A stretch of 64,000 bases of DNA from Bradyrhizobium diazoefficiens (GTDB lineage Bacteria; Pseudomonadota; Alphaproteobacteria; Rhizobiales; Xanthobacteraceae): NCBI RefSeq assembly GCF_016616235.1, contig NZ_CP067100.1, forward strand, positions 806,001 to 870,000, read 5' to 3'. The notes below the pieces were generated by a model, which had not been told where the DNA came from, did not search any database, and saw only the letters and a list, made by a program, of their open reading frames with translations. Within the stretch, counting starts at the first letter, position 1; each line of letters opens with the position of its first letter. A program made the translations under genes and the position numbers. Positions 26,123 to 35,399 of this stretch are shown piece by piece.

Positions 26123-26214
26123 TTGCAGTGCGGGATGTTGGGTCAAACAGGCCCAGATTGCCTGGCATCCGCCGGGCGGCCGGCTTTGGTTTTCAGGACG
26201 TTAAGGGCGCACGC

Positions 26215-27543
26215 ATGGCGACGGCACAGACCCCCGCAATGGCAGACCTCCACTCGGGCGAGCATGGCCACGACCAGGCCAGTCCCGGCGAGATCGCCAT
26301 CGGCGTCATCATCGGCCGCACCTCGGAATTCTTCGACTTCTTCGTCTTCGCGATCGCCTCGGTGATCGTGTTTCCGCGCCTGGTCTTCCCGTTCACGAGC
26401 GAGCTGACCGGCACCCTTTATTCCTTCATGATCTTCGCGCTGGCCTTCATGGCCCGCCCGATCGGCACCGTCATCTTCATGATTGTCGACCGGGAGTACG
26501 GCAAGACGGCCAAGCTGGTCTCGGCGCTGTTCCTGCTCGGCACCGCCACCGTCGCGCTCGCGTTCCTGCCCGGCTATCGCGACATCGGCAGTGCGGCGAT
26601 CTGGCTCTTGGCGCTGGCGCGTATCGCGCAGGGCCTGGCCTGGGGCGGCGCCTGGGACGGCATGGCTTCGCTGCTGGCGCTGAACGCGCCGCCGTCCAAG
26701 CGCGGCTGGTACGCGATGGTGCCGCAGCTCGGGGCTCCGCTCGGATTGATCGTGGCGAGCGCGCTGTTTGCCTATTTCGCCGGCAACCTCTCGGCCGACG
26801 ATTTCTTCGATTGGGGCTGGCGCTATCCGTTCTTCGTCGCCTTCGCCATCAACGTCGTGGCGCTGTTCGCGCGGCTGCGCATGGTGACGACGGAGGAATA
26901 TGCCACGCTGTTCGAGACCCGCGAATTGCAGCCCGCGCGCATCTCCGAGACCGTCGCGCGCGAGGGCCAGAACATCATGCTCGGGGCGTTCGCGCCGCTG
27001 GCGAGCTTCGCGCTGTTCCACATGGTCACGGTGTTTCCGCTGTCCTGGGTGTTCCTGTTCACCCGCGAAAGCCCGGTGCGCTTCCTGATCATCGAGATTG
27101 TCGCTGCCGTGTTCGGCGTCGCCGCGATCGTGATCTCGGGCATCATCGCCGACCGCGTCGGCCGCAAGTCGCTCTTGATGGGATCGGCAATCGCGATCGC
27201 GATCTACAGCGGCTTCGCCCCGCAGCTGCTCGATGCCGGCGCGTTCGGCGAGACCATCTACATGGTGATCGGCTTCATCCTGCTCGGCCTGTCGTTCGGC
27301 CAGTCCTCGGGCGCGATCGCCTCGAACTTCAGGCAGGCCTACCGCTACACGGCCTCGGCGCTGACCTCGGACATGGCCTGGCTGTTCGGTGCCGGCTTCG
27401 CGCCGCTCGTCGCACTGCTGCTCGCCACCAATCTCGGCGTCATCGCCTCGGGTGCGTATCTGCTGTCAGGCGCGTTCTGGACCCTGCTTGCGCTCTGGCT
27501 CAGCGGCCAGCGCGAAGCCGGCGACATGGACGCGGGCGGTTAG
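26215..27543 (+). CDS. MFS transporter, metabolite:H+ symporter type
   Basis: 442 residues from ATG 26215, with about twelve membrane helices. EFFDFFVFAIASVIVFPRLVF at helix 1 and DREYGKTAKLVSALFLLGTA at the cytoplasmic loop after helix 2 are typical of the metabolite:proton symporter group (relatives of the citrate, proline and shikimate carriers), as is the late IIADRVGRKSLLMG loop. Substrate unknown. It is divergent from cyoA; the shared 180-bp region contains a strong palindrome, so the two may be co-regulated. Confidence 0.85.
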   Translation: MATAQTPAMADLHSGEHGHDQASPGEIAIGVIIGRTSEFFDFFVFAIASVIVFPRLVFPFTSELTGTLYSFMIFALAFMARPIGTVIFMIVDREYGKTAKLVSALFLLGTATVALAFLPGYRDIGSAAIWLLALARIAQGLAWGGAWDGMASLLALNAPPSKRGWYAMVPQLGAPLGLIVASALFAYFAGNLSADDFFDWGWRYPFFVAFAINVVALFARLRMVTTEEYATLFETRELQPARISETVAREGQNIMLGAFAPLASFALFHMVTVFPLSWVFLFTRESPVRFLIIEIVAAVFGVAAIVISGIIADRVGRKSLLMGSAIAIAIYSGFAPQLLDAGAFGETIYMVIGFILLGLSFGQSSGAIASNFRQAYRYTASALTSDMAWLFGAGFAPLVALLLATNLGVIASGAYLLSGAFWTLLALWLSGQREAGDMDAGG

Positions 27544-27573
27544 CTAGGCGCGAGCTGCAGCTCCAAAACAGGT

Positions 27574-27708
27574 GTCGTCCCGGCGAACGCCGGGACCCAT
27601 AACCCCAGGGTGGGGTTGTAGGGGCGAGCTGGCAACCACGAGTCTTCGCCAAACCAAATTCTGTGGTTATGGCTCCCGGATCCGCGCTTACGCTTGTCCG
27701 GGACGACG
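27574..27708. repeat. Long palindromic repeat, GTCGTCCCGGCG..CCGGGACGAC type
   Basis: Outer arms GTCGTCCCGG and CCGGGACGAC enclose CCCATAACCCC and GTGGTTATGG. Related elements lie at 48700-48868 and, partly, 3311-3455. It fills most of the gap between two converging genes. Confidence 0.7.
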
Positions 27709-27734
27709 GCGGAATTTGTCGAGATACGGCAGCG

Positions 27735-29234
27735 TCAATCCGCGACGATCTTCACGCGGTCGCGCACCTTCACCTGCGCGGAGCGATCGAGTCCGTTCAG
27801 CACACGAAACCGCTCGGCGGGATGATCGACGCCGGCCATGCGGTGCGAGAGCGATTCCACGGTATCGCCGGGCTGCACGGTGATGACTTTGATGCGCAGC
27901 GGGCGCGCGGCCTGGATCTCGTCGAGCGTCAGGCGGCGGAATGAATTGACGGTCTCGCGCGCGTTGCGCTCGCTCTCGGTCGATTTCTGCCGTGCCGCGA
28001 AGATGAAGCGGTAGACATCGCTGCCGAACCGCAGCGCATAGACCTTGAACTGCCATTGGTCGCCCTTGGCGGTGGCGGACGCCGCCGGAAAACCGTTGAT
28101 GGTGAGGTCCTCGGTCGATGCCTTCTCGACGCCCTCCATCCAGCCTGAATTGAGGTAATCGCCGAGCGACTGCTCGGCTGGCACGCGCACGACATCGAAG
28201 CGCATCGCCTGCGAGCCGCCGTCGCGCACGCCGATCACAGCCTGCGCGGTATTGTCGAGCGTAAAATTGTCCGGCGCCTGGAAGGTGAAGCCGAGCTTGG
28301 GATGCAGAAAACGGCGGCCGCGGACAAAGCCTTCGCTGGGATCTTCGCCATAGACGAGATTGTCGATCGCGGCGAGATAGCTCTCGCGGTCGCGCTCGGC
28401 GCCTTCAGGGGCAGTATATTGCCGCGCGATGGCCTGCGCGTTCTGGACGCGCTCCGGCGTTGCCGGATGCGATGAGGTGAAATCCTGCGCGCGCGGATCG
28501 AGCGAGGTCTTGCCGGCTTTCAGCTCGGCATTGCGCTCCATCGCCGAAAGAAACCGTGCAGCACCATAAGGGTCGAAATGGGCCTTGGCGGAGATGCCGA
28601 CGCCCATGGCGTCAGCCTCGAACTCCTGGTTTCGCGAAAAGCTCGCCATGGTGAGCTTGGTCTTGGCGAGCGCGAGCGCGGTGAGGTCGGGATCGGTGCT
28701 CATGTCAGTGACGACGCGGGTGACGATCGCAGCCTGGCGGGCCTGGTCCTCGCGCATCGCCGCGTGCTTGGACAGCACATGCGCCATCTCGTGGCTCAGC
28801 ACCGAGGACAATTCCGAGGTATCGCTCGCGAGCGCAAGCAGTCCGCGGGTGACATAGAGCTGGCCGTTCGGCAGCGCGAAGGCGTTCACCGCGCCGGAAT
28901 TGAGGATGGTGACCTTGTAGCCCTGGTCGGGACGGTCGGACGCGGCGACGAGCCGGTCGACGGTCTTGCTGACGAGCGCCTCGAGCCTGGGGTCGTCATA
29001 GGTGCCGCCGTAGCTCGCCAGGATCCGCTCATGCTCCTTCTCGGTGGCAGGAGTCTGCGCGACGGCCGGCTTCGGCTTGGGCATCGCCACGGTCGGCGGA
29101 GCGGCCGCAGTCTGGAACCGGTTCATGTCGCCGCAACCGGCGAGGAGCCCGCCCAGCGCAAGGCAAAGCGCGGCCGGCGCAGCCCGCAGGCGGCGGCCAT
29201 TACTTCGTCCGTGCCGTTCTAGCACCCCATTCAC
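27735..29234 (-). CDS. M48-family zinc metalloprotease lipoprotein with C-terminal LysM-like segment
   Basis: 499 residues beginning at GTG 29234. A lipobox GLLAGC places Cys at residue 34, so the protein is probably anchored in the envelope. The M48 zinc site is HEMAH at 148-152, with the third ligand in NQEFEADAMG. The peptidase domain is followed by a beta-rich region and, at the end, VQPGDTVESLSHRM, which resembles a LysM start. M48 lipoproteins of the BepA/LoiP type degrade misfolded outer-membrane proteins. It lies 26 bp after the SNase-like gene and is probably co-transcribed with it. Confidence 0.88.
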   Translation of the reverse strand: MNGVLERHGRSNGRRLRAAPAALCLALGGLLAGCGDMNRFQTAAAPPTVAMPKPKPAVAQTPATEKEHERILASYGGTYDDPRLEALVSKTVDRLVAASDRPDQGYKVTILNSGAVNAFALPNGQLYVTRGLLALASDTSELSSVLSHEMAHVLSKHAAMREDQARQAAIVTRVVTDMSTDPDLTALALAKTKLTMASFSRNQEFEADAMGVGISAKAHFDPYGAARFLSAMERNAELKAGKTSLDPRAQDFTSSHPATPERVQNAQAIARQYTAPEGAERDRESYLAAIDNLVYGEDPSEGFVRGRRFLHPKLGFTFQAPDNFTLDNTAQAVIGVRDGGSQAMRFDVVRVPAEQSLGDYLNSGWMEGVEKASTEDLTINGFPAASATAKGDQWQFKVYALRFGSDVYRFIFAARQKSTESERNARETVNSFRRLTLDEIQAARPLRIKVITVQPGDTVESLSHRMAGVDHPAERFRVLNGLDRSAQVKVRDRVKIVAD

Positions 29235-29260
29235 GTCGCTTAACCTGTGCCCAGCCTTAT

Positions 29261-30124
29261 CTAAGGCCTTACCCCTGTCGGCTCGTTTGCGCCCAGCAAT
29301 TCGACCTGTCCGATGAGGCGCACATCGATCCGCGGCCCCGTATTCCCCTCGACCCAGCCCCGAACTCGAATACGACGATTTTCCAAGGACTTGAGGGCGA
29401 TTCCGGCGGTTTCGAACGCCGGCAGCACGCGCTTTGAAATAGTCACGGCAAAGCCGCGTGTCCAGCTTCGTCCGAAGTTGAGGTAGGTCGTTGCCCCAGC
29501 TTGCCGGACCGACAGGACTTTGCCCTCGACCACCATAAAGCGCCCGATCCCGGCCAAAATATCGTCCGGACTTTCCGCGTTTTTTATGGCCGACAGGTCA
29601 GCCCAACTGCCCTTTTTTTGGCGCCGCGCCTCGGCCTCCGACGACATCAGGACCGCCGCGCAGTCCTTGTCGGTGATCTCGGCGGAGACGAGGGCGTCCC
29701 CTTGGGCGAGCAGCAGGGCCTGCACGGACATGTCGCTCTCGCCGATGAACACGAGCGCGCCCTGCCGGCCATAGCGATCGGGCGTGTCGTCAGTGCCGCG
29801 CAGGATCACGTCGCGGCCGACGAGCAGAGAAGTCAGCGCCTGCTTCGTCGTTGCGGTCGCCTCGATGCCGGTGAGGCGCACCTCGCGGCCGTCGTCGAGA
29901 CGCACGCTGCGCGCATCGACAATCGTGGCGACGCGTCCTTCGCCCTGCGTGTCGAATTGGCACGGCGCGGCCAGCGCGGCGTGACCCACGAGGAGAAAGG
30001 ATGCGACGATGAGACGAAGCCGTTGCGTCACGTGACCCGGAGAGGTTGCGTTACGCGTCGACCTTAACTCACGCGCGGTGGAGCGCGAAGGGGCTTCGTT
30101 CCGTTTTACGGAAAACATGCGCAT
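29261..30124 (-). CDS. Exported thermonuclease-like (SNase fold) protein
   Basis: 287 residues. A hydrophobic segment around 36-52 (LIVASFLLVGHAALA) is a signal peptide with a long charged N-region; an alternative start may lie within the first 35 codons. The mature part has the SNase fold signature: EGRVATIVDARSVRLDDGREVRLTGIEA, and DRYGRQGALVFIG. The usual catalytic Arg-Glu-Arg set cannot be fully traced, so activity is uncertain. A second beta domain follows. It sits in an operon with an M48 protease. Confidence 0.72.
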   Translation of the reverse strand: MRMFSVKRNEAPSRSTARELRSTRNATSPGHVTQRLRLIVASFLLVGHAALAAPCQFDTQGEGRVATIVDARSVRLDDGREVRLTGIEATATTKQALTSLLVGRDVILRGTDDTPDRYGRQGALVFIGESDMSVQALLLAQGDALVSAEITDKDCAAVLMSSEAEARRQKKGSWADLSAIKNAESPDDILAGIGRFMVVEGKVLSVRQAGATTYLNFGRSWTRGFAVTISKRVLPAFETAGIALKSLENRRIRVRGWVEGNTGPRIDVRLIGQVELLGANEPTGVRP

Positions 30125-30238
30125 GATCGTTCATCCGCACCCGTGCTTGCTGCGCTGTCGCGCATGCGGCATGATCGCGGCAACAACGATAACCAAGCCG
30201 CCATCAGAGCAACGGCGCGATAAGGGGAGTCTTTTTCC

Positions 30239-31447
30239 ATGAAGCATATTTTGTCGGGCATTTTTGCCGCAGCGTTTGCCCTCAGTGCGAGCGCCGCGGC
30301 ACAGGCCCAGGACAAGCCGCCGCTGAAGATTGGCGGCATTCTCGACATGTCGAGCCTTTACGCCGACATCACCGGCGCCGGCAGTGAGACCGCAGCCAAG
30401 ATGGCCGTCGAGGATTTTGGCGGCGAGGTGCTCGGACGCAAGATCCAGGTGCTGGCGGCCGACCATCTCAACAAGGCCGACCTGTCCGCCAACATTGCCC
30501 GCGACATGATCGACAACCAGGGCGTCGAGATGATCTACGACGTCGCGGCGTCCGCGACCGCGCTTGCCGCCGGCGAGATCGCGAAGGCGCGCAACAAGAT
30601 CATCATGTTCAACGGCCCGGGCTCGATCCGTCTCACCAACGAGGCCTGCGGACCCTACACGGTGCATTACGTGTTCGACACCTTCGCCCAGGCCAACGTG
30701 ACCGGCCTTGCCGCGGTGAAGTCCGGCCTCGACACCTGGTTCTTCCTCACCGCGGACTACGCCTTCGGCCAGGACCTGGAGAAGGACACCAGCGCCGTCG
30801 TCACCAAGACCGGCGGCAAGGTGCTCGGCAGCGTGCGCCATCCGCTCAACACGTCGGACTTTTCGTCGTTCCTGCTCCAGGCCCAGGCTTCGAAAGCCAA
30901 GGTGATCGGGCTCGCCAATGCGGGCGGTGATACCGTCAACGCCATCAAGCAGTCGGCGGAGTTCGGGATCATGAAGGGCGGCCAGAAACTGTCGCCATTG
31001 CTCGCCTTCGTCACCGACATCGACTCGATCGGGCTGGAAACGGCGCAGGGCCTGCTGCTCGCGGAAGCGTTCTACTGGGACCTCAATGACGAGACCCGCG
31101 CCTTCTCGAAGCGCTTTCAGGAGCGCATGAAGCGGCCGCCGACCTCCGCGCAGGCCGGCGTCTATTCCTCCGTCACGCATTACCTGAAGGCCGTGAAGGC
31201 CGCCGGCACGACAGACGCCGCCGCGGTGATGAAGGTGATGAAGGAGACGCCGATCAACGACTTCTTCGCTCACGGCGGCAGGATCCGCGAGGACGGCCGC
31301 ATGATCCACGACATGTACCTGTTCGAGGTGAAGAAGCCGTCGGAGTCCAAGGGCCGCTGGGACGACTACAAGCTGCTCGCCACCGTGCCCGGCAGCGAGG
31401 CGTTCCAGTCGCTGGAGCAGTCGCGCTGCCCGCTGGTGAAGAAATGA
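30239..31447 (+). CDS. ABC transporter substrate-binding protein, branched-chain amino-acid type
   Basis: 402 residues with a classical signal peptide (about 1-24, cleavage after AAQAQ). The mature protein is a LivK-type periplasmic binding protein (LKIGGILDMSSLYAD, YDVAASATALA, FFLTADYAFGQDLEKD). No permease or ATPase gene is nearby, so it is an orphan; ligands of this family include amino acids and aromatic acids. A GGGGAG ribosome-binding site precedes the ATG. The next gene, an enoyl-CoA hydratase, is 150 bp away across a repeat. Confidence 0.88.
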   Translation: MKHILSGIFAAAFALSASAAAQAQDKPPLKIGGILDMSSLYADITGAGSETAAKMAVEDFGGEVLGRKIQVLAADHLNKADLSANIARDMIDNQGVEMIYDVAASATALAAGEIAKARNKIIMFNGPGSIRLTNEACGPYTVHYVFDTFAQANVTGLAAVKSGLDTWFFLTADYAFGQDLEKDTSAVVTKTGGKVLGSVRHPLNTSDFSSFLLQAQASKAKVIGLANAGGDTVNAIKQSAEFGIMKGGQKLSPLLAFVTDIDSIGLETAQGLLLAEAFYWDLNDETRAFSKRFQERMKRPPTSAQAGVYSSVTHYLKAVKAAGTTDAAAVMKVMKETPINDFFAHGGRIREDGRMIHDMYLFEVKKPSESKGRWDDYKLLATVPGSEAFQSLEQSRCPLVKK

Positions 31448-31470
31448 CATCGTGACGTAGGTCGCGACGT

Positions 31471-31568
31471 CATCCCGGGCTCGCGAAGCGAGAGCCCGGG
31501 ATGCATCGGGCCGCAGTGACTGTCGAAAAATGGACTCCGGGCTCGCGCTTCGCGCGCCCCAGAATGAC
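31471..31568. repeat. Palindromic repeat with CATCCCGGGCTCGC hairpin
   Basis: Hairpin CATCCCGGGCTCGC/GCGAGAGCCCGGGATG at 31471-31503 and a second half GGGCTCGCG.. ending CAGAATGAC at 31568. It sits between the binding-protein stop and the enoyl-CoA hydratase start. Confidence 0.7.
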
Positions 31569-31599
31569 CGATCAAAACAACAACAAGGGAGACCACCCC

Positions 31600-32388
31600 A
31601 TGAACGACATGGTCCTGCAAAAGCTCGAAGGCGGGCTGCTCACCATCACCATGAACCGGCCCGAACGGAAGAATGCGCTGAATCCCGAGATGGTCGCCGG
31701 CCTTGTCGAAGCGGCACGGCGCGCGGCCGACGATCCGGAGGTGCGGGCGGTGCTGTTCAAGGGCGCAGGCGGCTCGTTCTGCGTCGGCGGCGACGTCAAA
31801 TCGATGGCGGCAGGCCGCGCCCCGCTGCCATTCGAGGTGAAGATGGCGAACCTGCGCCGCGGCATGGAGGTCTCGCGCATCCTGCACCAGATGCCGAAGC
31901 CCGTGGTGGCGCAGCTCGATGGTGCAGCAGCTGGTGCCGGCCTGTCGATGGCGCTGTCGTGCGACCTGCGCATTGCCAGCGAATCCTGCAAGATTACGAC
32001 CGCTTTCGCCAAGGTCGGTTTTTCCGGCGATTACGGCGGCACTTATTTTCTCACCCAGCTGCTCGGCAGCGCGCGGGCGCGGGAGCTCTATCTGATGTCG
32101 CCGGTGCTGACCGCGAAGGAAGCGCATGCGATCGGCATGGTGACCAAGGTCGTGCCCGACGCCGAGATCGATGCCGCCGCGCACGAACTTGCGTTGTCGC
32201 TGGCGCAAGGGCCGTCGATCGCGCTCGGCTTCATCAAGCGCAACATCAACAATGCCGAGCATCTGCCGCTGGAGGACTGTTTCGATGGCGAAGCGATCCA
32301 CCACACCCGCTGCAGCGATACCGAGGATCACAAGGAGGCTGCAAAGGCCTTCGTCGAGAAGCGCAAGCCGACGTTCAAGGGCGCATGA
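31600..32388 (+). CDS. Enoyl-CoA hydratase/isomerase family protein
   Basis: 262 residues from ATG 31600 (GGGAG upstream). Crotonase fold: MNRPERKNALNPEM at the start, the oxyanion-hole segment GGSFCVGGDVKSM, and DGAAAGAGLSMALSCD. The acidic residue following SFAKVGFSGDYGGTYF (with Asp rather than the usual Glu-type pair) resembles PaaG-like isomerases more than hydratases, so the reaction is not certain. It overlaps the following VOC gene by 4 bp (ATGA), an indication of shared function in acyl-CoA or aromatic degradation. Confidence 0.85.
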   Translation: MNDMVLQKLEGGLLTITMNRPERKNALNPEMVAGLVEAARRAADDPEVRAVLFKGAGGSFCVGGDVKSMAAGRAPLPFEVKMANLRRGMEVSRILHQMPKPVVAQLDGAAAGAGLSMALSCDLRIASESCKITTAFAKVGFSGDYGGTYFLTQLLGSARARELYLMSPVLTAKEAHAIGMVTKVVPDAEIDAAAHELALSLAQGPSIALGFIKRNINNAEHLPLEDCFDGEAIHHTRCSDTEDHKEAAKAFVEKRKPTFKGA

Positions 32389-33143
32389 CGATGGCGCCCT
32401 ATGTCCGGCTGCGTCAGATCTGCCTGGTCGCGCCGCAGCTCGAGCCGGTGATCACGGATATCGCCCGGATCATGGGCCTCGCCGTCTGCTACCGCGACGG
32501 TAATGTCGCGAAATATGGCCTGGAGAACGCGCTGCTCCCGGTCGACACGATCCTGCTGGAGGTGGTCGCGCCGTTCAAGGACGGCACCGCGGCCGGCCGC
32601 TTCATCGAGAAGACCGGCGGCCGCGGCGGTTACATGGCGATCTTCTGCTGCAACGATCCCGACGAGCGCGGGCGTCATGCCAATGCGATGGGTGTGCGCA
32701 CGGCGAACGTTATTGACCACGCGCCCTATCACGGCGTGCAGCTCCACCCCCGCGACTGCCGCGCGGCCTTCATCGAGTTCAACCACACCGAAGGCAGCGA
32801 CGACATTTTAGGCCCGTATCCGCCGGCGGGACCCGACTGGCAGAAATTCATCCGCAAGGATGTGACCCAGGCGCTGACCAGCGTCGAGATGCAGAGCCCG
32901 GACCCACAGGGGCTGGCGGCGCATTGGGGCAAGATCATCGGGGTTGCCCCGACTGGCGATGCCGAACTGAAACTTCCAAATGCGACCTTCCGCTTCGCCA
33001 CCGGCGCCAGCGAGATCATGAGCGCGCTGGAGTTTCGGGTTGCCGATCCTGCAAGTGCCCTGCACGCGGCGCGGCAAAGGGGGCTCGCGGTTGCCGGCAA
33101 CGAGTTCCTGCTGGGCGGCGTGACGTTCCGGCTAGCGTCTTGA
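32385..33143 (+). CDS. VOC-family glyoxalase-like protein
   Basis: 252 residues. Two-module glyoxalase/bleomycin-resistance fold: the first begins VRLRQICLVAPQLEPVITDIARIMGLAV and the second starts near ALTSVEMQSPDP. The metal ligands typical of catalytic members are not all evident. Start at 32385 gives ATGA coupling with the hydratase; a second ATG lies at 32391. Function unknown; it probably acts on the same substrate as the preceding enzyme. Confidence 0.78.
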   Translation: MTMAPYVRLRQICLVAPQLEPVITDIARIMGLAVCYRDGNVAKYGLENALLPVDTILLEVVAPFKDGTAAGRFIEKTGGRGGYMAIFCCNDPDERGRHANAMGVRTANVIDHAPYHGVQLHPRDCRAAFIEFNHTEGSDDILGPYPPAGPDWQKFIRKDVTQALTSVEMQSPDPQGLAAHWGKIIGVAPTGDAELKLPNATFRFATGASEIMSALEFRVADPASALHAARQRGLAVAGNEFLLGGVTFRLAS

Positions 33144-33185
33144 GCGAGGCGTCGTTTTGCGGGCCTTGAAGGATGGGCGGCGCTC

Positions 33186-33995
33186 TCAGCTATCCCAGCC
33201 GCTCCCCTTGATCCCCGGATTCGCATAGACGATCCCGCCATCGACCGCGATGGTCGCGCCCACCACGTAATCCCCCGCGCGCGAGGCGAGATAGATCGCT
33301 GCGCCCGCCATGTCCTCGTCGGTGCCGATGCGCCCCGCAGGCACGCGGGTCGCGACCTCGTCCCCGTGGTCGCGGGCGGCGCGGTTCATGTCGGACTGGA
33401 ACGGGCCCGGCGCGATCGCCGTGACGACGACGTGGTCGGAGATCAGCTTCACCGCCATGCGCCGGGTCAGGTGGATCAGCCCGGCCTTGCTCGCGGCGTA
33501 GGAATAGGTCTCCATCGGGTTGACGAAGATGCCGTCGATCGAGGCGATGTTGATCACCTTGGCCGGCCGCTCGGCGCTCGCTGCCGCGCGCAGGGCCGGT
33601 GCAAGCGCCTTGGTCAGGAAGAACGGCGCCTTGACGTTGAGGTTCATCACCTTGTCCCAGCCGCTCTCCGGAAATTCGTCGAACGCGGCGCCCCAGGCCG
33701 CACCGGCGTTGTTGACGAGGATGTCGAGCCTCGGCTCGCGCTTTTTGAATTCGCCGGCGAGCAGCTCGGCGCCGGCCAGCGTCGAGATGTCGATCGGCAG
33801 CGCGATGCATTCGCCGTCATAACGTGCGGAGAGCTCCTTCGCGGTCTCCTCGCACGGCCCGGCCTTGCGCGCGGTGATGTAGACCTTCGCCGCGCCGGCG
33901 CTGAGAAAACCCGCCGCAATCATCTTGCCGATGCCGCGCGAGCCGCCGGTGACGAGCGCAATGCGGCCTTTGAGTGAGAACAGGTCGTTGAACAT
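33186..33995 (-). CDS. Short-chain dehydrogenase/reductase
   Basis: 269 residues from ATG 33995 (GGGAGG upstream). NAD(P)-binding TGGSRGIG at about 14-21, NNAG, and the catalytic YSYAASK (Tyr and Lys of YxxxK), with the ending YVVGATIAVDGG. It oxidises or reduces a hydroxyl or keto group; substrate unknown. It converges with the VOC gene across a 42-bp gap. Confidence 0.9.
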   Translation of the reverse strand: MFNDLFSLKGRIALVTGGSRGIGKMIAAGFLSAGAAKVYITARKAGPCEETAKELSARYDGECIALPIDISTLAGAELLAGEFKKREPRLDILVNNAGAAWGAAFDEFPESGWDKVMNLNVKAPFFLTKALAPALRAAASAERPAKVINIASIDGIFVNPMETYSYAASKAGLIHLTRRMAVKLISDHVVVTAIAPGPFQSDMNRAARDHGDEVATRVPAGRIGTDEDMAGAAIYLASRAGDYVVGATIAVDGGIVYANPGIKGSGWDS

Positions 33996-34064
33996 GGTGC
34001 CTCCCTTGTTGGCGCTCGTTGTGGGCGGGGAGGGGTGGGGAGTCAATCTCCGCTATCGCTCCGC

Positions 34065-34150
34065 CTCATCCTGAGGAGCGCGTCAGCGCGTCTCGAAGGA
34101 TGCGGGCGGCCATCCTTCGAGACGCGCTCCTTCGGAGCGCTCCTCAGGAT
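34065..34150. repeat. Inverted repeat with CATCCTTCGAGACGCG arms
   Basis: Arms CTCATCCTGAGGAGCGCG...CTCGAAGGATG (34065-34102) and CATCCTTCGAGACGCGCTCC...CTCAGGAT (34111-34150) pair almost throughout. It lies between two minus-strand genes. This arm sequence is one I recognise as common in Bradyrhizobium intergenic DNA. Confidence 0.8.
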
Positions 34151-34172
34151 AAGGTCTGAATGTGCGGACGGA

Positions 34173-35231
34173 TCAGGCCGCCGCGATTCGGCGAAAGCCG
34201 TTCCACATCGCGGTCGCAGCGCCCGAGGTCAGCACCGGCAAAATCCGCGTGTCCTGGTAATTGCCGTTGAGCGAGACCCGCGGCAGCGCGGTCAGGTGGC
34301 CGGCGTTCTCGGCGAACAGCATGCCGGGCCGCGTCGTCACCGCGGTCTTGAAGCCGGCGGATGCGGCAAGGACGAATTCGCGCATCCCGGCGGCCTCGCG
34401 GTCGCCATAGGGATAGGCGAAATGCTGTACGGGGCGCTCCAGCGCCGCTTCGATCCGGGCACGGCCGATCGCCATCTCCTGCGCGGCGATATCTTCGGCC
34501 TGCTTGGCGAGATTGCAATGGCTGATGGTGTGGGCGCCGATCGTCACCAGCGGATCGGCGGCAAATGTCTTCACCTCGTCCCACGACAGGCACAGGCTGC
34601 GGCACAGCGCGCCTAGGTCGACGCCGTATGTCGTGCAGAGCGCCTCGATCTCGCGCTTGAGGTCGTGCTCGCCCGGCAGCGCGCGCAGCCAATCATGCAG
34701 GCGGTCGAATGCCGCCTGCTTTGCGGCCGGCGTCGTCGCATCAAGGCGCAGCGCGGCATTGCCGATTCTCACCTCGATCTGCTCCGCCTTGGCGACGACC
34801 GCTTCCAGCGCCGCCCACCACAGCCGTCCGGATCCTTCGGCGAAATCGCTGGCGACATAGACTGCCAATGGCGCGTCAAATTCGCGCAGCACGGGCAGCG
34901 CATAGTCCACATTGTCGCGATAGCCGTCGTCGAGGGTGAAGGCGGCGAAGCGGCGGGCGAAGCGGCCCTGCACCAGCCGCTCATGTAGCTCGTCCATGCT
35001 GACGATGTCGATGTCGCGCGAGCGCAGATGGCACAGCGTGGCGCGCAGGAATTCGGGGGTGACTTCGAGATGCCGGTTCGGTTGGAACGCGCCTTCACGA
35101 GCCGGCCGCACATGGTGCAGCATGAAAATGGCGCCGACGCCCGACAACAGCGGACGCAGCAAATGGTGCGCCCCACTGAAATAGAGCGCCCCCAGCCCGG
35201 CGCGAATGACGTTGTTGCGGAGTTGTTTCAT
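34173..35231 (-). CDS. Polysaccharide deacetylase family protein
   Basis: 352 residues. NodB-homology domain: the catalytic Asp pair in TLDDGYRDN near residue 98 and the zinc-binding HTISHCN (H-x3-H) near residue 235. Such enzymes remove acetyl groups from N- or O-acetylated sugars. A possible membrane-associated N-terminus is present (GALYFSGAHHLLRPLLSGVGAIFML). Context gives no polysaccharide operon; the OmpA-like gene is divergent 170 bp away. Confidence 0.85.
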   Translation of the reverse strand: MKQLRNNVIRAGLGALYFSGAHHLLRPLLSGVGAIFMLHHVRPAREGAFQPNRHLEVTPEFLRATLCHLRSRDIDIVSMDELHERLVQGRFARRFAAFTLDDGYRDNVDYALPVLREFDAPLAVYVASDFAEGSGRLWWAALEAVVAKAEQIEVRIGNAALRLDATTPAAKQAAFDRLHDWLRALPGEHDLKREIEALCTTYGVDLGALCRSLCLSWDEVKTFAADPLVTIGAHTISHCNLAKQAEDIAAQEMAIGRARIEAALERPVQHFAYPYGDREAAGMREFVLAASAGFKTAVTTRPGMLFAENAGHLTALPRVSLNGNYQDTRILPVLTSGAATAMWNGFRRIAAA

Positions 35232-35399
35232 TGCAGGCTGGCGAACCCCCGGGGCATTCCGCCCACAACTTAGGGTGTGACCCTTGAAGAAAAAGTTATT
35301 CCAAATGTTTCACGAAAGGCGCCCGAAAAGGGACCATTTCCGGTTTGACAGCCCGCCAAGGGTTTGTTTTGTCTTCGGTTCCAGAGTTCGGGTCGTCGA

